Shown here piece by piece: positions 35,036 through 45,012 of a DNA stretch of 64,000 bases; within the stretch, counting starts at the first letter, position 1, and each line of letters begins with the position of its first letter. This DNA is from an uncultured Opitutales bacterium (lineage in GTDB: Bacteria; Verrucomicrobiota; Verrucomicrobiia; Opitutales; Intestinicryptomonadaceae): the NCBI GenBank assembly GCA_934613645.1, contig CAKTTC010000002.1:192638-256637 (forward strand), read 5' to 3'. Under the pieces are notes generated by a model, which saw only the letters and a list, made by a program, of their open reading frames with translations, was not told where the DNA came from and ran no database searches. A program made the translations under genes and the position numbers.

Positions 35036-38000
35036 TTAGTTTTCGTAGCGCAAAGACTTTTTCTCTATGACGATTTTGCCCTTTGTTATCTTCATTGAGA
35101 AGTCGTATTTGTTGCAGATGAAAGCCAGTATGCGCCCCACGTTCCAGTTTTCGGCGCGGAAGGTTATTGGAATATCCCAGTCCGATTTGAACTCTATTTC
35201 CACGCCCTTGACGTTTGCGCCCCCCGCGGAATCGTGCTGGCGCGAGAGCGCGGCGATTGAGCGCAACGCCTTTGAAAGCGGAATTCCGGGTTCGGGAATG
35301 TTCAGCTGCGGAATTGTGATTGTGCCGAGCTTTTTGGAGACCGCCACGTTCTTGTCGAGCGTTTTGCGCTCCAGTTTGTTTTGTGGATTAAACTCGAACA
35401 GGTAGTTACAGACCGAGTCCACAAGGGCGGCGGAATCAAGCTCCTGAGCCTGTGCAACGTCGGCAACCATTCCGCGCGGCGTATACATCTGGACTATCGG
35501 CGCAAGAGCCATCCCGCGCACCGACTTGAATTCGGAGGCTGAGGCGCACACAGTTTTCCCGCGCGAATCGAGCGAAATATACAGCCTGTCGCGCTCGAGT
35601 TTAAGCGAAGCGGGCAGTCGCCCGTCCACGTCGAACACGCCGACAATCTCGACTGTCGGGTTGCGCATTTTTTCGACACACCTCGCCGTAAGTTTCGCCT
35701 CGTCTACGAACGAAATTTTGTTCGCCGTGAGGAACTCGATACGCTCTTCAAGCGAGCGTGTCGGGAACAGCTCGAGCGACTTCATGCGGTTTTCCGTCTC
35801 GCCGAACGCCCACGACCCGCGCGAGAGGAACGACTTGTTGTCTTTCTGGAAAAGCCTGTTCAGCCGAACCGCCGTCGGCGAGAACCAATATCCCGACCCA
35901 TACGGAGCGAACTGGTTGAGCGCGTCGAGCATTTTGCCGAGGGCGTAGAACTTGAAGTTTTCGCGGATTTCGCCGTCGTAGACGATGTCGCCGAGAAGCC
36001 CGAGGAACGAAACGTCGGGCGAAATCTCCGCGCGCGTGTTGTTCATTCTGTCAACCGTTATCGACAGGCTGCCCGAGCGTATTTTTTCGAGAATCTTGCT
36101 TTCCGGCGACAACACGCCGTCGGACAATTTCGCGCCCCTGCCGAAATCGACCTGCCCCGTGGAGTCGGCGTAAATTATGTGTTCGAATGTTTTGGCTACG
36201 GGCACGGGGTTCTTTCTGAACGCCGACGTTTCCGAAACTACGACGTATGAATAGACAGTCTTGGAGGCCTCAAGAACGTCGCAGCCGCGGAACTTTCCGC
36301 CGATGTCCTTAAGCGGCAGAATGTGTTCCTTGACTTCGCCGACGGTATAGACAACGTCGGTTTTCCACGGCTTGTAGCCGCTGTTTTCGGTATACCATTC
36401 GCGCTTGTAGGAATACATTTTCAGGTCGTTTTCGGGGCACAGTTCCTTGATTTTCCCGATAAGCCCCGCCTCCGAATTTTCGCCGAAGACAAAGCTTTGG
36501 AAATCCAAACCGCCGTCGGCTTCGCCCTTTACGCCCGCGACATGCCGAGATTTGTTTTTGCGGAAATACTTTTCCAAGCCGCTGCGCAGAAGAGAGAACA
36601 TTCCGCTTCGGCTTGCATACAACTGCTCGCAAAACTCTTTGAGTGTTTTGGCGCGTTCTTCGCCGCCGTTGAGGGCTTGGTAGACGTTGTAGTCGGGCAT
36701 ATTGTTTTCGCAGAGGCGGTTTATTTTTTTGACCGCCGCGGAATACGAGGAAAAGTTTCTGCTTTCCGAAAGCTCCGCAAGGGCGGCGTCGGTGTCCTTT
36801 CTTACGCGCTGCATATTTTCAACGCCGTCCCTGTATTTTCCGATTTCCTCGGTATCGCTTTTGGACGGCTTTTTTACGTATTTGTCGGTCGATTTTTCGA
36901 AGTCGGCAATTCCGTCGCAGACTTTCTTTACGGCCTCCGCGTCAAGCTCGCCGCGCTCGAAACCGTCTTTAAGCCCCGCGTAGAGCGCGCGCACTTCGCC
37001 CAGAATCTTGGCGCGCTTCGAGGTTATGACGCCCTCGATATACGCCCTGTATTTTTTAAGCGAAATATCGAACGTTGATTTCGCGCCGTTTAGCTCCTCG
37101 GCGAACGATTCGGGCAGCGTTCCCGCCAGCCTTGCAAATTCCGTCTTCAACGCCGTTTCGCGGGCGTAGACGGCGTCGCTTTGCGGCTTGAGTTCAATGG
37201 GCTCGCTGCAGTTTTTGACGAAAACTTTCAGGTCGGCCTCGCGCCTTTTTTCGGCGTCGATTTTCTCGGCTATCTTCGCCTTGATTTCCGCGAATTGCGG
37301 AATCTTTGCGTATTTTATGTGTCGGGCGTCGAGCGAGGCCGACGTTTCCTCAAGAACTTTCGCGGCGGCGTGCTTGTTGTAGAGCGCGTTGTATTCGGCG
37401 TATGCCGCGTTTCTTAGCTTGTCGAGATAGCACTTTACGCCGATTGCCCCCGCCGTAAGCACCACCACTGCGGAAATGCCGAAAGCTGTCGCCTTTCTGA
37501 TTCTGTCAATGCGCCGTATTTCGTTGCGGACAAAATTCGCGCCCTTTTTGTAGCGGGCGGAAACGTCGTCGGGAATGTCCCTGCCGAAATCCGCAACCGC
37601 GTTCCACGCGCGCTCCAAGACGGCGAGATTGTCAACAAGCATCTCGCGCGAAACTTTGCCGTGCTCGAACAGCGAGCGCAACGCGCCCACGCACTTGTCG
37701 AGCTCTCCGCAAGACTCCTCGAAAGCCGCCCGCGTTTCATACTCGCGCTTGCACTCTTCGGCGAGGGCGCGCTTTTGGGCAACTGCGGCGGAATCGAGCG
37801 TTTCGCCAAGTTCGGGGAACGCCTCCACATACCCGTCGATTGCCGAAAGAATTGTGAATATATTCCGCCAATCCTCCGCCGTTGACGCCTCAAGCGCGGC
37901 TTTAAGCTCCTCCATTTCCGCGGCGGCTGCGGCGAATTTTTGCGAACGAATGTAGGCGAACATCTTCCCCCAGCGCGCCGAAGCGTCTTTAAGCTCCTGC

Positions 38001-40585
38001 GGAATGCCCGCATGGAATGAGTCGAACAGCTCTACGGCTTCGGCGTGCATTCCGCGCTGGGCGAGCGCGCTGATTTTCGTTATCTGAGCGTCGAGGAAAT
38101 TGTTTTTTACCGCAAGCAGACGGCGCATAATAACGGGGTCGTCGGGCGCGACGGCCAAGTCCATTTCGAGCAGCTCAATCGCCTTTTCGAATTCGTTGGC
38201 GGCCATGTATTTTCTGAGCTGCTGCGAGTGGTCTTCGGGCGCGTTGCGCATTTCGGAGATGAGGTCGTTTACCTTGTCGATGCGCTCGTTGGGGATTCTG
38301 TCGGGAACGGGCGCGCCCGCGCGTGCGCAGTAGATAGTCCACTTTTCAAGCTGCGGGAACTGAAGCTCGTTTATTATGTTGATAAGCGACGGATACGCCG
38401 ACATCATCATCAACGCCTCGCGCCTTTTGCCCATATCGGCAAGGGCAAGACACTTGTCCAGACGCGCAACGGCTTTTGACTGGAGCATTTTGTATTCGCG
38501 CGCAATTTTGTAAAGCCCCACGTTGTCGGTCGAAATTTTGTCGGCGAGAATATCCTCTATTTTCATCACCACACTGCGGACGGAAATGGGCTTCGACTTC
38601 AAATCCTCCGCACCGTATGAAAGCAGCTGCTTGGGAACGTATGCGCCGTTTTCAGTTTCCGTCTCCCCGACGGGTTCGAAATTCTGCAGCCCCGCGCCCG
38701 AAACGTTGCGGCGGCGGCGCGACACCAAAAATATTGCAACGCACAACAGCGCACCTCCCGCTACAATCAGCACGAAAACAACGACATCGCCCACAAAGAA
38801 CTTGCTGCGCCAAGAAGTGTCAACGGCCTCGGGCTGCGCCTGCTTTTCGCGCGGAGCGAACGCGGCTTCAAACGCCGACGCGGGAACGATTATGTTTTTG
38901 CCGTTCTTGTCAGCACCGATTACCACGCCCGCAAGCTTTCCGTTCGAGTCCACAACCGCGCCGCCGTCCGACTTTTCGCCGTCGGCAATGAACACTGTCG
39001 TTTTTCCGAATTTGCCCGAATCCTCAATTCGGCTGGGCACGTCTTTCGACGAAAAGCATTTAGCCTCGGGCTCTTCGAGCTTCTTGGAGGAATTTTTTCT
39101 GTAGTCGAACCCGCGCGCAAGCTTTTGAATGTCGGCGGTTGACTTCAAAATGGCGAAGTCGCGCGATTTTTTCAACGCCGTGTCCGACTTGCCCAAGAAC
39201 GGGAACTTTGCGTTTTTGGCGTCGATTACTTCGAACAACGCAAGCTTGCCGTCGGCGAATTTTTGAACCAACTTTACCGCGCGCGAAAATGCGGTGTCGC
39301 CTATTTTATATATTGCGTAGGCGTTCTGGTAGGCGAGATTGCCGTCGAAACGCACCAAAAGTTTGCCGTCGGCCGAAGTGAAAACGCCGTCCTTTACTAC
39401 GGAAGTGCTGCCGTTGTCAAACGCCACTTTAACGAGAGCCGCCTCTTTGGGCAAATTCTCGACAACCGCAGCGGGAACGTCGGGCGCGGACGTGTTGTAT
39501 TCAACCCCCTTGTCCTTCAAAAACCTGATAGCCTCAGAAATTTCCGAAGCCAATTCGAGTTTATCCCCTTCTTCGTTTATACCAGCAGTCACGACCCCCA
39601 CAACAACACCGTCCTTATTGAAAAGCGGGCCTCCTGAATTTCCGAAATGTTGAGTTGCATTATGCTGAATTACCTTTGCGCGATTACGCCGATCCAACCC
39701 CCAATTTTCCCTCGTTGCAAGTTTTGCGATTGAACCGAAATCTCCACATGCGGGATTTGCAACATCGTTGAATTCTTCGGGAAGTTTTGTAATTTCCGGA
39801 CACGATGCTGTAGTTTTGAATCCCCTCACATTTTGGAAATTCGAGACATCGACATTTACCTTTTTCCTAACTTGTTCTATCAATTTACGAAGTCCGTTTT
39901 CTTCAATCCACTTTTCTTCTTCGTCAGAAATCCCTTCTCCATTTTTTATTTTTTTGAGAACCTCCAAAGCTTTAGCGCGCCAATCAGGATTTTCAATGCT
40001 TTCAACCTCCTTTTCTATTGAATCAAGCCAATATTGCCGTATTCCCTCGTCCGAAACAAATTTAAGACCGAGAAAAACTGCGCACTTATACCATTTTTCT
40101 ACATCATCATTAATACCCGAAAAACCTATTGTGGCGACCTGTTCACCGACTTTCGGTTTGCTTTCCGACAAACGCATTGGGCGGCACTCTTTTAAATTTG
40201 AGACTTTAATCAAAGCCAAATCGAGCGCGCGGCGTTCGGCTACAAGTTCCGCGCGGTATGCGTAAATTTCGCCGCCTACGTTTTGCATTACAATATAATA
40301 GCGGTGTTTGCCTTCTACAAGATTATCCGCCTCTGAATCCGTTAGCTTTACAGTGCGTATCTCACCTTCTTTGTCGATATATTTATGAGTGAGGGCAGTT
40401 ACGTGGGCGTTTGTAAGAATGTAGCCGTCGTTGTTGATTATAAAGCCAGTCCCGTGTGAACTACCGTTGTAGACACGGACGATTGACGACCTGAATTTTT
40501 CGTAGTATCCCGACATATCTTCGGCGCGCAGTCCGCCCACGAACATCGCAATACTTACAACAATCAACAAACTTTTCTTCAGCAT
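35036..40585 (-). CDS. Giant membrane protein with N-terminal trypsin-like protease
   Basis: 1849 residues. Signal peptide/anchor at 1-20. Trypsin-like protease at about 30-360 with His61 (TNAHV), Asp122 (ALDLALIKV) and Ser317 (GNSGGP). Between Asp122 and Ser317 lies an insertion of about 110 charged helical residues (165-275), encoded by noticeably AT-richer DNA. A second beta-rich domain, reading as a degenerate protease repeat (FIADGEKSDGGAVVDSNGKLAGVVIG, Ser replaced), covers about 380-575. Membrane helix about 600-622, a helical region probably cytoplasmic to about 1025, a second helix about 1029-1051, and a large C-terminal extracytoplasmic region whose last 150 residues resemble a secretin/STN-like short domain (ITFRAENWNVGRILAFIC). 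Both ends therefore face the periplasm. It is the likely effector of the operon. Confidence 0.8.
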   Translation of the reverse strand: MLKKSLLIVVSIAMFVGGLRAEDMSGYYEKFRSSIVRVYNGSSHGTGFIINNDGYILTNAHVTALTHKYIDKEGEIRTVKLTDSEADNLVEGKHRYYIVMQNVGGEIYAYRAELVAERRALDLALIKVSNLKECRPMRLSESKPKVGEQVATIGFSGINDDVEKWYKCAVFLGLKFVSDEGIRQYWLDSIEKEVESIENPDWRAKALEVLKKIKNGEGISDEEEKWIEENGLRKLIEQVRKKVNVDVSNFQNVRGFKTTASCPEITKLPEEFNDVANPACGDFGSIAKLATRENWGLDRRNRAKVIQHNATQHFGNSGGPLFNKDGVVVGVVTAGINEEGDKLELASEISEAIRFLKDKGVEYNTSAPDVPAAVVENLPKEAALVKVAFDNGSTSVVKDGVFTSADGKLLVRFDGNLAYQNAYAIYKIGDTAFSRAVKLVQKFADGKLALFEVIDAKNAKFPFLGKSDTALKKSRDFAILKSTADIQKLARGFDYRKNSSKKLEEPEAKCFSSKDVPSRIEDSGKFGKTTVFIADGEKSDGGAVVDSNGKLAGVVIGADKNGKNIIVPASAFEAAFAPREKQAQPEAVDTSWRSKFFVGDVVVFVLIVAGGALLCVAIFLVSRRRRNVSGAGLQNFEPVGETETENGAYVPKQLLSYGAEDLKSKPISVRSVVMKIEDILADKISTDNVGLYKIAREYKMLQSKAVARLDKCLALADMGKRREALMMMSAYPSLINIINELQFPQLEKWTIYCARAGAPVPDRIPNERIDKVNDLISEMRNAPEDHSQQLRKYMAANEFEKAIELLEMDLAVAPDDPVIMRRLLAVKNNFLDAQITKISALAQRGMHAEAVELFDSFHAGIPQELKDASARWGKMFAYIRSQKFAAAAAEMEELKAALEASTAEDWRNIFTILSAIDGYVEAFPELGETLDSAAVAQKRALAEECKREYETRAAFEESCGELDKCVGALRSLFEHGKVSREMLVDNLAVLERAWNAVADFGRDIPDDVSARYKKGANFVRNEIRRIDRIRKATAFGISAVVVLTAGAIGVKCYLDKLRNAAYAEYNALYNKHAAAKVLEETSASLDARHIKYAKIPQFAEIKAKIAEKIDAEKRREADLKVFVKNCSEPIELKPQSDAVYARETALKTEFARLAGTLPESFAEELNGAKSTFDISLKKYRAYIEGVITSKRAKILGEVRALYAGLKDGFERGELDAEAVKKVCDGIADFEKSTDKYVKKPSKSDTEEIGKYRDGVENMQRVRKDTDAALAELSESRNFSSYSAAVKKINRLCENNMPDYNVYQALNGGEERAKTLKEFCEQLYASRSGMFSLLRSGLEKYFRKNKSRHVAGVKGEADGGLDFQSFVFGENSEAGLIGKIKELCPENDLKMYSYKREWYTENSGYKPWKTDVVYTVGEVKEHILPLKDIGGKFRGCDVLEASKTVYSYVVVSETSAFRKNPVPVAKTFEHIIYADSTGQVDFGRGAKLSDGVLSPESKILEKIRSGSLSITVDRMNNTRAEISPDVSFLGLLGDIVYDGEIRENFKFYALGKMLDALNQFAPYGSGYWFSPTAVRLNRLFQKDNKSFLSRGSWAFGETENRMKSLELFPTRSLEERIEFLTANKISFVDEAKLTARCVEKMRNPTVEIVGVFDVDGRLPASLKLERDRLYISLDSRGKTVCASASEFKSVRGMALAPIVQMYTPRGMVADVAQAQELDSAALVDSVCNYLFEFNPQNKLERKTLDKNVAVSKKLGTITIPQLNIPEPGIPLSKALRSIAALSRQHDSAGGANVKGVEIEFKSDWDIPITFRAENWNVGRILAFICNKYDFSMKITKGKIVIEKKSLRYEN

Positions 40586-40593
40586 ATTAAACC

Positions 40594-43179
40594 TTACTCT
40601 TTAATTCTTTTAAATTTTATCTTTACCGTGCCGCGCACGTCGGAATTTTTGAAATTTTGAACTTCCTTTTTTATCTTTTGCAATTCGTCCGCGGAAAGCC
40701 CTTCCGCCGCCGTGTCGCGATTAAGCAATTTTGCCAGCGCATCGAGCTTGGCGACCTTTTCCCCTTTGAGCTTTTTTATTTCCGCTTGGGCTTCTTTTAG
40801 CCGCACCTGCACCCCACTTTGCCCCTCCGCAACAGCCAAAAGCTCATCTACTATTTTAACAACTTTTTCGTGGTTTATGAGCATAAACAAAGTTTCATCA
40901 TCTTTGATAGAATCGTTTATTTCTCCTATAGACTTATTTACCTTGCCTTTAACCGACTTAAACGCTTCACGCTTTTCTTTATTATTAATTGAGTTCAAGA
41001 GACTATTCGGATTTATTTTTCCGTCTTCCGCAAAAGCGTAGTTTAGTTCTGAAATGATTTTTTTGGTTTCACGGAAATTACCAAGTGCGGTAGCTTCACT
41101 AAACTGGAAATTTTGTATATTTTTAATTTTACCGAGCTGTTCTTTAAAGTCCACATATCGTGAACAATCGGAGGATTTTATATCACTCATGGCAGCGTAA
41201 AGGCTTTTTATATTGGTCTTCAGTTCTCCCAATTTATTACTCTTGGCTCTGAATTTTTTGGAAATATCCGTTTCGGTAAGGCTTTTCAACTCTTCAAACT
41301 TCTTGTTTGCAAAACCGAGTTTGTATCGCAGTGTTGCCTCTATGCGTTTTTTGTTCAAGCCTGCGGGGACGCCTTTTAATTTTTCCGCAGCAAGGGAATC
41401 TTCGCCGTAGCATTCTGTTATAAATTGTTTTGCGTTTTCGTGTTCGGCGAACTTTGCCAGTTCGGGATTGCCGCGCCGCAAATATCCAACAAACGCTTCG
41501 GCGTTTTCGGGAAGTTTGGCGGTTGATTTTTCCGCAGGCTGAAGTTTTGCAATTTCTTTCTCCGCGGCGGCAATTTTTCCGTTCAGCTCCGCTATTTTCG
41601 TGATTGTATCTAAAATATCTTTGCGCTTCTTTTCTACATTGCGCGTTTTCAAATCATCACCCGAAAGCCAAGTGGGCGAATTTATGTTCCAGTCAAAAAC
41701 CAATTCGATTTTGTTTGATGAATAAAAATGCGGGCTGTCAAACAACGAATAGTCAACACCGAATTTGCCGTCTTTTACGTTGCAGATTTCAGAAATTTTC
41801 ACTTCGGCGGACGCCCATTTTGTTTCGTCTTCAATGAAAAGTATGCCGTAGTTTACGCCCGATATTTCTGCGGGATATTTATACAGAACCCCCGATTTCA
41901 CGGGGGAGTCGCCGCCGATTATTTTCCCGTAGAGTTTTTCAAACGTTTCGCCGTCCAAATTTGCAACGTCGTTAGTGCCCGCAACAAACAAAACAACGCG
42001 CTGAATGTCGGCGTATTCCGCCCCGCCGAACCCGAGTATGCGCTTGAGTTTTTGTGCCTCCGCCGAAACTGCAATCTGTTTCGGCATTTCCTTTTCGGCT
42101 ACAGGCGCGGCGGGCTTGGGCGATTCCGCCGCAGACGGCTTTTCCTCCGCGGGCTTTGGCTCGGGCATCGCAGATTTTGCGGGAGCGTCCGCCTGCGCTT
42201 CTTCGTTTTCGGAATCATTCGCAGGGGGAGTCAAAACGGCGACGGACTGCGGTGTAGAAGAGTCGTCAACCTCAACCGTAGGGGCGTCGGAAAACTGGCT
42301 AAAGAGCAAATATCCGCAGACAACCAGAACCGCCGCAAATGCCGAAATAGGCAGCACAAGCCCGCCCACGCGCGACGCCTTGGGGAGTTTGTCGAAGTCG
42401 AAATCTGCGGCCGAAGCCGACGGCGCAGCGTCCAAATCCGCGTCCGCAACGCGCCGCCGTTTTGAGTGCGGCATTTCATTTTCGGGCGTTGCGTAGACGA
42501 ACGTTGCGGGGTCGAAATTCCTGAATTCCGCAACGTTTTCGGGCGTCTGGGCGTCGGCAAGCACAAAGTTGAATTCGCGCGCCGACTCCCCGTTTTGCAG
42601 GCGCGTCGTCCAAGTATAGCTCCACGAAGCCGACTTTTCGTGCGCCATAGACTCCGCAAGAAGCTCCAGAAAAGCGCGTTCGTCGGTGTCTCTGAAAAGC
42701 AGATGTTTGGCGTATTCAAGCGGCATTGCGCGCTGTCCGCAAACCGCGCGCCACTTGACGTTGGCATAGGTTTTGGGCGTAAACGGCGCGAAATCGGCGT
42801 CGGTGAGCACGCGCGCAGGCTCGTTCCACGACGTTTTCCAGCCCGTCCAATTAGCCGCAAAATCAGCCGACGAGCCGAACCGCGAAACCTCCGCCTCCGA
42901 AAACACGACGTGGTGCGAAATAAAATTCGTCCTGCCCGTGTAGTCGAACCCGCAATCCGCCGTGCGCGAGCACACAAAAAACCTGTCCGTGCCAAGCTCC
43001 ACAACCCTGAAACTGAGGATTGTCTTCGACAGCCCCTTGGCGAAGTCGAAGCGCGAAAAGCCCTCGAGCGCGGCGACAAGCGGCTTGCGCATATCGGCGG
43101 TGCGCGCCGCGGTGCAGTAGCCCGACCTTCCCAAATCGAGCCCGCGGGCTATGCTTGTATAGACGAGTTGTTGCGGCAT
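40594..43179 (-). CDS. GAP1-N2-like GTPase-associated membrane protein
   Basis: 861 residues. The N-terminal 1-235 (QQLVYTSIARGLDLGRSGYCTAART, then FISHHVVFS) matches the GTPase-associated protein 1 N-terminal type 2 domain as I know it from predicted bacterial GTPase conflict systems. A linker rich in charged residues follows, one membrane helix at 272-295, a Pro/Glu/Ala-rich segment (about 300-375), a beta-rich domain (about 380-520) and long coiled coils (about 530-850). So the GAP1 domain is cytoplasmic and the rest periplasmic: a transmembrane adaptor between GTPase and protease. DNA of the C-terminal half is AT-richer than its surroundings. It lies 18 bases after the GTPase gene. Confidence 0.75.
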   Translation of the reverse strand: MPQQLVYTSIARGLDLGRSGYCTAARTADMRKPLVAALEGFSRFDFAKGLSKTILSFRVVELGTDRFFVCSRTADCGFDYTGRTNFISHHVVFSEAEVSRFGSSADFAANWTGWKTSWNEPARVLTDADFAPFTPKTYANVKWRAVCGQRAMPLEYAKHLLFRDTDERAFLELLAESMAHEKSASWSYTWTTRLQNGESAREFNFVLADAQTPENVAEFRNFDPATFVYATPENEMPHSKRRRVADADLDAAPSASAADFDFDKLPKASRVGGLVLPISAFAAVLVVCGYLLFSQFSDAPTVEVDDSSTPQSVAVLTPPANDSENEEAQADAPAKSAMPEPKPAEEKPSAAESPKPAAPVAEKEMPKQIAVSAEAQKLKRILGFGGAEYADIQRVVLFVAGTNDVANLDGETFEKLYGKIIGGDSPVKSGVLYKYPAEISGVNYGILFIEDETKWASAEVKISEICNVKDGKFGVDYSLFDSPHFYSSNKIELVFDWNINSPTWLSGDDLKTRNVEKKRKDILDTITKIAELNGKIAAAEKEIAKLQPAEKSTAKLPENAEAFVGYLRRGNPELAKFAEHENAKQFITECYGEDSLAAEKLKGVPAGLNKKRIEATLRYKLGFANKKFEELKSLTETDISKKFRAKSNKLGELKTNIKSLYAAMSDIKSSDCSRYVDFKEQLGKIKNIQNFQFSEATALGNFRETKKIISELNYAFAEDGKINPNSLLNSINNKEKREAFKSVKGKVNKSIGEINDSIKDDETLFMLINHEKVVKIVDELLAVAEGQSGVQVRLKEAQAEIKKLKGEKVAKLDALAKLLNRDTAAEGLSADELQKIKKEVQNFKNSDVRGTVKIKFKRIKE

Positions 43180-43197
43180 TTTGCGGATACTTTGATG

Positions 43198-45009
43198 TTA
43201 GAAAACGAACGCCGATTTTTCCGAACCGCCGCCCGAAACCGTTTTGGCAATCGGGGCGTCGGCGATGTCGGAGAACGCCCAAATGAAGGCGTCGCAGACG
43301 TGGAATGGGCGGATTTTCGAGATTTCGGGCGCGAGGAATTCGCTGCCGTCGGGGTTGACTATTTTTCCGGGGGCGCGTCCGAACGAGCTTACCATAAAGT
43401 ATTTTATGTTTTTTGAAACCATTTCGGCATTTACAACAATGCTCGGAACGTATTCGGCAAGGAAATTTCTTATTTTTTCTGAATTTCTGTCAACAACAGA
43501 GTTGTCCCACTTGCCCGAAGCGAGCGGGTCTTCAAGCTGCGACATATCGAACAATCCGCCGAGAGCGTCGCATTTGTTGACCATAAAGGCGAACGGAATG
43601 CCCAAGTCAAACGCGCTTGAAGTGTTGCGGATTTGCTTTATGCGGTTTGCCATTTCCGCAAGAATTATATCCTGCTGGTCGAACATATTTTTGCCGAGCT
43701 GCGGGTCGATATCCTTCGAGAGGCGCATTTTGAATTCGTTGGAAGTCAGCGGGTCGTAGAGGAACATCAGAACGTCGGCGGCGGCAACGTGGAGCGCGCC
43801 GGGGGAGTCGTCTATGCTGACGCTCGGTTCGAAGTGTTCGCCCGCGTTGTCGTAGAAAGTTACGGAAGTCTGGTCGGCGTAGTCTTTCATGTTGCGCAGA
43901 ACGTAGATGAACGGCTTTGGCAGCGACACCGTTTTGCCGTGGCGGACAAGCTTGTCATACATTCCGCCCTCAAGCTGGGTTTTTGCCAAGAAGTGCTTGT
44001 CGTTTCCGTCGACGGCGAAAAGCTCGTTTTTCATTGCCGTCATAACGGCGTTGAGCGGCGGGTCGGCATCGACGAGAGCCACGCCGAAGTTTTTGAACAG
44101 CGCGTTGGGCAGCTCGTGCAGAAGAATTGAGAGGAAATACGATTTCCCGCTGCTCGGCGCGCCCACAAGCGAAACTATGTGGTTGCGCATCTGCATAAAC
44201 GTAGACGGCAGTTTTCTGTGGCAGTGCGGACACGCCATTTCGTGCGCGGGCACGCCCATTGGGTCGAGCGGCAGGCCTTTGGCGTTGTATTCGGTGGGGA
44301 GGAAGCGCAGTTTTTCGTCCTCGCCCATGAGGGGGTCGCCGGTGAGGCTTGCGTGGACTGCGATGTAGTTTATTTCGTCGCGGTTGAAGCGCAGCCAGCA
44401 CGACGGGCACACAAGCTCGCCGAAATCCTCGTCGATTTTCTGGACTTGCCCGAAGCCGTTTCCGCTTTTGGAAGCATGCTGCGGCGTTTGCGGAACGAAA
44501 TCGGCGAAGATGTCTTTCGCCCAGAAGCCGACCGACGCGCCCTCGGGAATGACGGCGACGGAATCGAGCGTAGAAGTCGCGCGCGAAAGCTCTCCGCTCA
44601 ATTCGCGTAGCGAGGGGGCTGTTGCCAAAATCTCGTTTGTCTCGGGCTTGAACGCAGTCCACTTCCCGACGTTTACGCCCGACAACCCGCCCATTCCGCG
44701 GCTTGTCCAGAACACGAAAAACGGCTTTCCGCACAGAACCACGTTGTGGATTTTGTCTTTGGAAACTTCGGCGTTGTTCGGGAGCGGGTTGAAGTCGAAA
44801 GAGCCTGTAAGCCCCGAATTTTTCATCTGCAAAATGTTTCCGTCGGAAAGAAAGCGCAGCGATGCGTCGGAGCGCACGTTTTCGGCGCGGATTTGCATAT
44901 CGAAGCTGTCCGACGCCCCAATGTAATACGGCCATTTGTCGGTCCAGTTCAGCTCGCCGCTTTCGGCGTCCATAACATACAGTTTGTTTTCCTTTTTATT
45001 CCAGAACAT
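43198..45009 (-). CDS. Zinc-ribbon GTPase (DO-GTPase2-like)
   Basis: 603 residues, cytoplasmic. N-terminal beta-rich domain at 1-190 that repeatedly reads like a propeller-type or FHA-like sensor. Zinc ribbon from two CxxC pairs, Cys201/Cys204 and Cys260/Cys263. P-loop GTPase from about 278: Walker A GAPSSGKS (283-290), Walker B/switch FYDNAGEHF (Asp387) and the guanine-specificity motif NKCD (478-481). The set matches the Double-GTPase 2 family linked with GAP1 proteins. It is probably the switch of the operon, signalling through the GAP1-like membrane protein encoded next. Gap to the upstream FGE-fold gene is 3 bases. Confidence 0.82.
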   Translation of the reverse strand: MFWNKKENKLYVMDAESGELNWTDKWPYYIGASDSFDMQIRAENVRSDASLRFLSDGNILQMKNSGLTGSFDFNPLPNNAEVSKDKIHNVVLCGKPFFVFWTSRGMGGLSGVNVGKWTAFKPETNEILATAPSLRELSGELSRATSTLDSVAVIPEGASVGFWAKDIFADFVPQTPQHASKSGNGFGQVQKIDEDFGELVCPSCWLRFNRDEINYIAVHASLTGDPLMGEDEKLRFLPTEYNAKGLPLDPMGVPAHEMACPHCHRKLPSTFMQMRNHIVSLVGAPSSGKSYFLSILLHELPNALFKNFGVALVDADPPLNAVMTAMKNELFAVDGNDKHFLAKTQLEGGMYDKLVRHGKTVSLPKPFIYVLRNMKDYADQTSVTFYDNAGEHFEPSVSIDDSPGALHVAAADVLMFLYDPLTSNEFKMRLSKDIDPQLGKNMFDQQDIILAEMANRIKQIRNTSSAFDLGIPFAFMVNKCDALGGLFDMSQLEDPLASGKWDNSVVDRNSEKIRNFLAEYVPSIVVNAEMVSKNIKYFMVSSFGRAPGKIVNPDGSEFLAPEISKIRPFHVCDAFIWAFSDIADAPIAKTVSGGGSEKSAFVF

Positions 45010-45012
45010 ATT

